From assembly GCF_017298635.1 (NCBI RefSeq), contig NZ_CP071182.1, positions 4,378,001 through 4,442,000 of the forward strand: 64,000 bases of DNA. Direction: 5' to 3'. The position numbers were made by a program, and so were the translations under genes. Shown here piece after piece: positions 62,159-64,000 of this stretch. The notes under the pieces were generated by a model, which was not told where the DNA came from, searched no databases, and was given only the letters and a program-made list of their open reading frames with translations. Position 1 is the stretch's first letter. Every line of letters starts with the position of its first letter. The DNA is from Paenalicyclobacillus mengziensis. GTDB taxonomy: Bacteria; Bacillota; Bacilli; Alicyclobacillales; Alicyclobacillaceae.

Positions 62159-64000
62159 TCAAGCGTCCGTACTGCTCTTCAGATAGCGGTCAAACCAGGC
62201 TGTATTCGTCCGCAGCCGATGAACACGGTGCCATGGCTTGCCTGTACGACTCATACCGTGCGATTCGTCCGGATAGAGCACCATCTCAACAGTCCGTCCA
62301 AGGTACTTGAGTGCGCTGTACAACTGTTCCCCCTGTTCAATCGGCAAGCGGAAATCCTTCTCCTGGTGCTCAATGAGTAGTGGCGTATGGATGTTCGACG
62401 CGTACTTGAGCGGTGATTGCTGCCAGTACGGCTCCGGTTCCTCCCACCACGGTTTGGTCCCATACTGCGGAACACGCAACCAACCCATGTCGCTCGACCC
62501 CATCGCGCTAAACCGGTTCACGACGGAGCGCATCGTGACAGCTGCCTTGAATCTGTCACTGTGCGACACAATCCAGTTCACCATAAACCCGCCATAACTT
62601 CCGCCGGCGGTGCCGAGGTGATGTTCATCGAGATCGGGGAAACGTTCCAGTGCAGCATCGAGACCTGTCATCACGTCGCGGTAATCCTTATCTCCCCACT
62701 GCCCAATGATTGCGTCACAAAAATGCTTCCCATAGCCCTGGGAACCACGCGGGTTGGTGTAAACCACGGCGTAACCGGCGGCAACCAGACACTGGAACTC
62801 GTGAAAGTATCGATACCCGTACATCGCCATCGGGCCACCATGGACCTCGAGAATCGTTGGATGCGGACCGTTTCCAGTTGGCCGCAGACACCATGTATGG
62901 ACACGAGTCCCATCTGCTTCCGTTGCCCACAAGTCCACGGGCTCCACAGGCCCGGACACCGCTTCTATTGCTGCCAACTCACCTGCCTGTGCGGCAGGGT
63001 GGTCAGCGGACGAGCGCGGCGAGTCCGTCTCCACCCCCCAGGGTGTAGGTGCCCAGATGACCGTTTCCTCTTCTGGGTGGGTGAGCGTAACAAAAGCAAT
63101 CCCTGAAGGATGCGTCGGGTCAGACAGGGCCAGAGCCGCTTTATCACCTCGGATTGCGAAATCATAGACGACACGCTTCTGGTCCGATACCCTAGTTACT
63201 TTGTCACCGCGAAAAGCGGTCAGTGTAACTCTTCCTTCGTCGGAGAGGAGCATCCACACCTCGTCCCCCAGAAAGGTCGGCTTCGCTGTCGAACTCGCGG
63301 GTACGTCAGATGAACTCTCGTCTCCGACCGACCGGTCTGTTGCACTCGACAAGTCCGTCAAAACGCCACGGGAAAGGTCCCATCGATACAGCGTGGTGAG
63401 CCCATATCCAAGCTCTTCTGGCTTTGTTGCATAGAAGGCGAGATGCTCTCCATCCGGAGATAATTGAAATCCGCCGATAGACCAGTCGGGCAGTGGCAGA
63501 AGTGTCCACTCGCGGGTTGCTAAGGAAAGTTCCTTGACGCGAGTGATGCCTGGGTGAGGGCCCTCTGGGTCATAAGCGCGGTAGAGACAATAGAGACGCT
63601 CCCCGTCCGCTGAGAAGGCCGGGTTTGTGTAGTGGTCCGTTCCCTCAGTCAGGACCTCCATCTCCCCGTCGAGTGAAGCAAACACCAATTGATCACGGCC
63701 GTCATCAAAAAAGCCTTCACCGTCCAGCTTGTAATACTGATGCGTAATATGTCTCACGTCGCGGTTATAGTACTCGTCCAAAACGTCGTCCGAGGCATCG
63801 GAAGTTGGTTCAGTGGATGCCTTTTCCCGCATTAAAACGCCGCCTTTCATGTGCGCGACGACGACGAGACCTTGTCCATCCGGCGACCAGCAGAAATCTT
63901 TGACCCCTCCCGAAATGGAGGTGACCTGCATGGCCTCACCGCCTGAGAGAGGCAAGCGCCAAACCTGTGCACTTCCGGACCGTCTTGATAGAAAACCGAG
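62159..64000 (-). CDS. S9 family peptidase (partial, runs off the window)
   Basis: The C-terminal 613 residues of a prolyl-oligopeptidase-family enzyme; the 5' end lies beyond base 64000, since the frame is open to the edge and has no proper start. An N-terminal beta-propeller (WSPDG and LSPDGEHLAF repeats) is followed by an alpha/beta hydrolase domain with Ser in TAGGSYGGFM, Asp and His in YPDESHGMSRTG. It resembles acylaminoacyl-peptidases. ADG-to-Ser-rich linkers occur between the domains. Confidence 0.92.
   Translation of the reverse strand, partial: LGFLSRRSGSAQVWRLPLSGGEAMQVTSISGGVKDFCWSPDGQGLVVVAHMKGGVLMREKASTEPTSDASDDVLDEYYNRDVRHITHQYYKLDGEGFFDDGRDQLVFASLDGEMEVLTEGTDHYTNPAFSADGERLYCLYRAYDPEGPHPGITRVKELSLATREWTLLPLPDWSIGGFQLSPDGEHLAFYATKPEELGYGLTTLYRWDLSRGVLTDLSSATDRSVGDESSSDVPASSTAKPTFLGDEVWMLLSDEGRVTLTAFRGDKVTRVSDQKRVVYDFAIRGDKAALALSDPTHPSGIAFVTLTHPEEETVIWAPTPWGVETDSPRSSADHPAAQAGELAAIEAVSGPVEPVDLWATEADGTRVHTWCLRPTGNGPHPTILEVHGGPMAMYGYRYFHEFQCLVAAGYAVVYTNPRGSQGYGKHFCDAIIGQWGDKDYRDVMTGLDAALERFPDLDEHHLGTAGGSYGGFMVNWIVSHSDRFKAAVTMRSVVNRFSAMGSSDMGWLRVPQYGTKPWWEEPEPYWQQSPLKYASNIHTPLLIEHQEKDFRLPIEQGEQLYSALKYLGRTVEMVLYPDESHGMSRTGKPWHRVHRLRTNTAWFDRYLKSSTDA

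Overview
The window looks like a spore-forming Firmicute, most likely an Alicyclobacillus or close relative. The evidence is intermediate GC, strong AGGAGG-type ribosome binding sites with frequent GTG/TTG starts, a YheC/D spore-coat ATP-grasp protein, a SpoIID-domain protein, a Mn-dependent pyrophosphatase and a haem-copper oxidase cluster with blue-copper proteins of the kind seen in acidophiles. The species assignment is inference. I found no rRNA, tRNA or CRISPR array.

Layout. 0-14 kb holds housekeeping and stress genes: cardiolipin synthase, coaA, YbjQ, a nucleotide-sugar epimerase-like protein, a thioredoxin-like lipoprotein, an S15-type hydrolase, two SDRs, a Lin0512 protein, a DUF420/CtaM-like protein, an M29 aminopeptidase, MarC and a VOC protein. 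14.4-18.2 kb is a helD gene cut in two by a 1598-bp IS1380-family element with perfect 17-bp inverted repeats and a 5-bp target duplication; excision in silico restores the frame exactly. 18.3-23 kb holds an efflux MFS, an AarF-type kinase and an APH-like protein. 23-31.8 kb is a copper-dependent respiratory cluster: sco, two membrane proteins, ctaB, oxidase subunits III, I and II, a TAT-exported cupredoxin, and a sulfocyanin-like lipoprotein that has lost its copper ligands. 32-36 kb holds a radical SAM/SPASM protein, an iron alcohol dehydrogenase and an L,D-transpeptidase. 36.5-43 kb is a surface-glycan/sulfation block: YheC/D, an ATP-grasp ligase, a GT4 glycosyltransferase and a coupled sulfotransferase-cysC-sat operon. 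43-48 kb is a phosphate-type two-component system with a phosphoesterase preceded by a three-repeat Pho-box-like element, and a PsiE-like protein. 48-54.4 kb holds an MFS, msrB, a VIT-type metal transporter and a partly decayed secreted/membrane gene series (a 5'-truncated ferric-reductase-like gene and a frameshifted coiled-coil gene).

The most notable result is at 54.5-57.5 kb. Two independent thioredoxin-fold genes, a glutaredoxin and a two-domain protein disulfide oxidoreductase, each carry an in-frame TGA exactly at the first cysteine of the CxxC active site (UGKC and UPYC). Each has a hairpin downstream whose geometry fits the bacterial SECIS model. They are best read as selenoproteins that standard gene calling would split or truncate.

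57.7-64 kb holds fabF, an acyl-CoA ligase, an aldo/keto reductase and an S9 peptidase that runs off the window. Short perfect tandem duplications (12-20 bp, two or three copies) recur between genes throughout.
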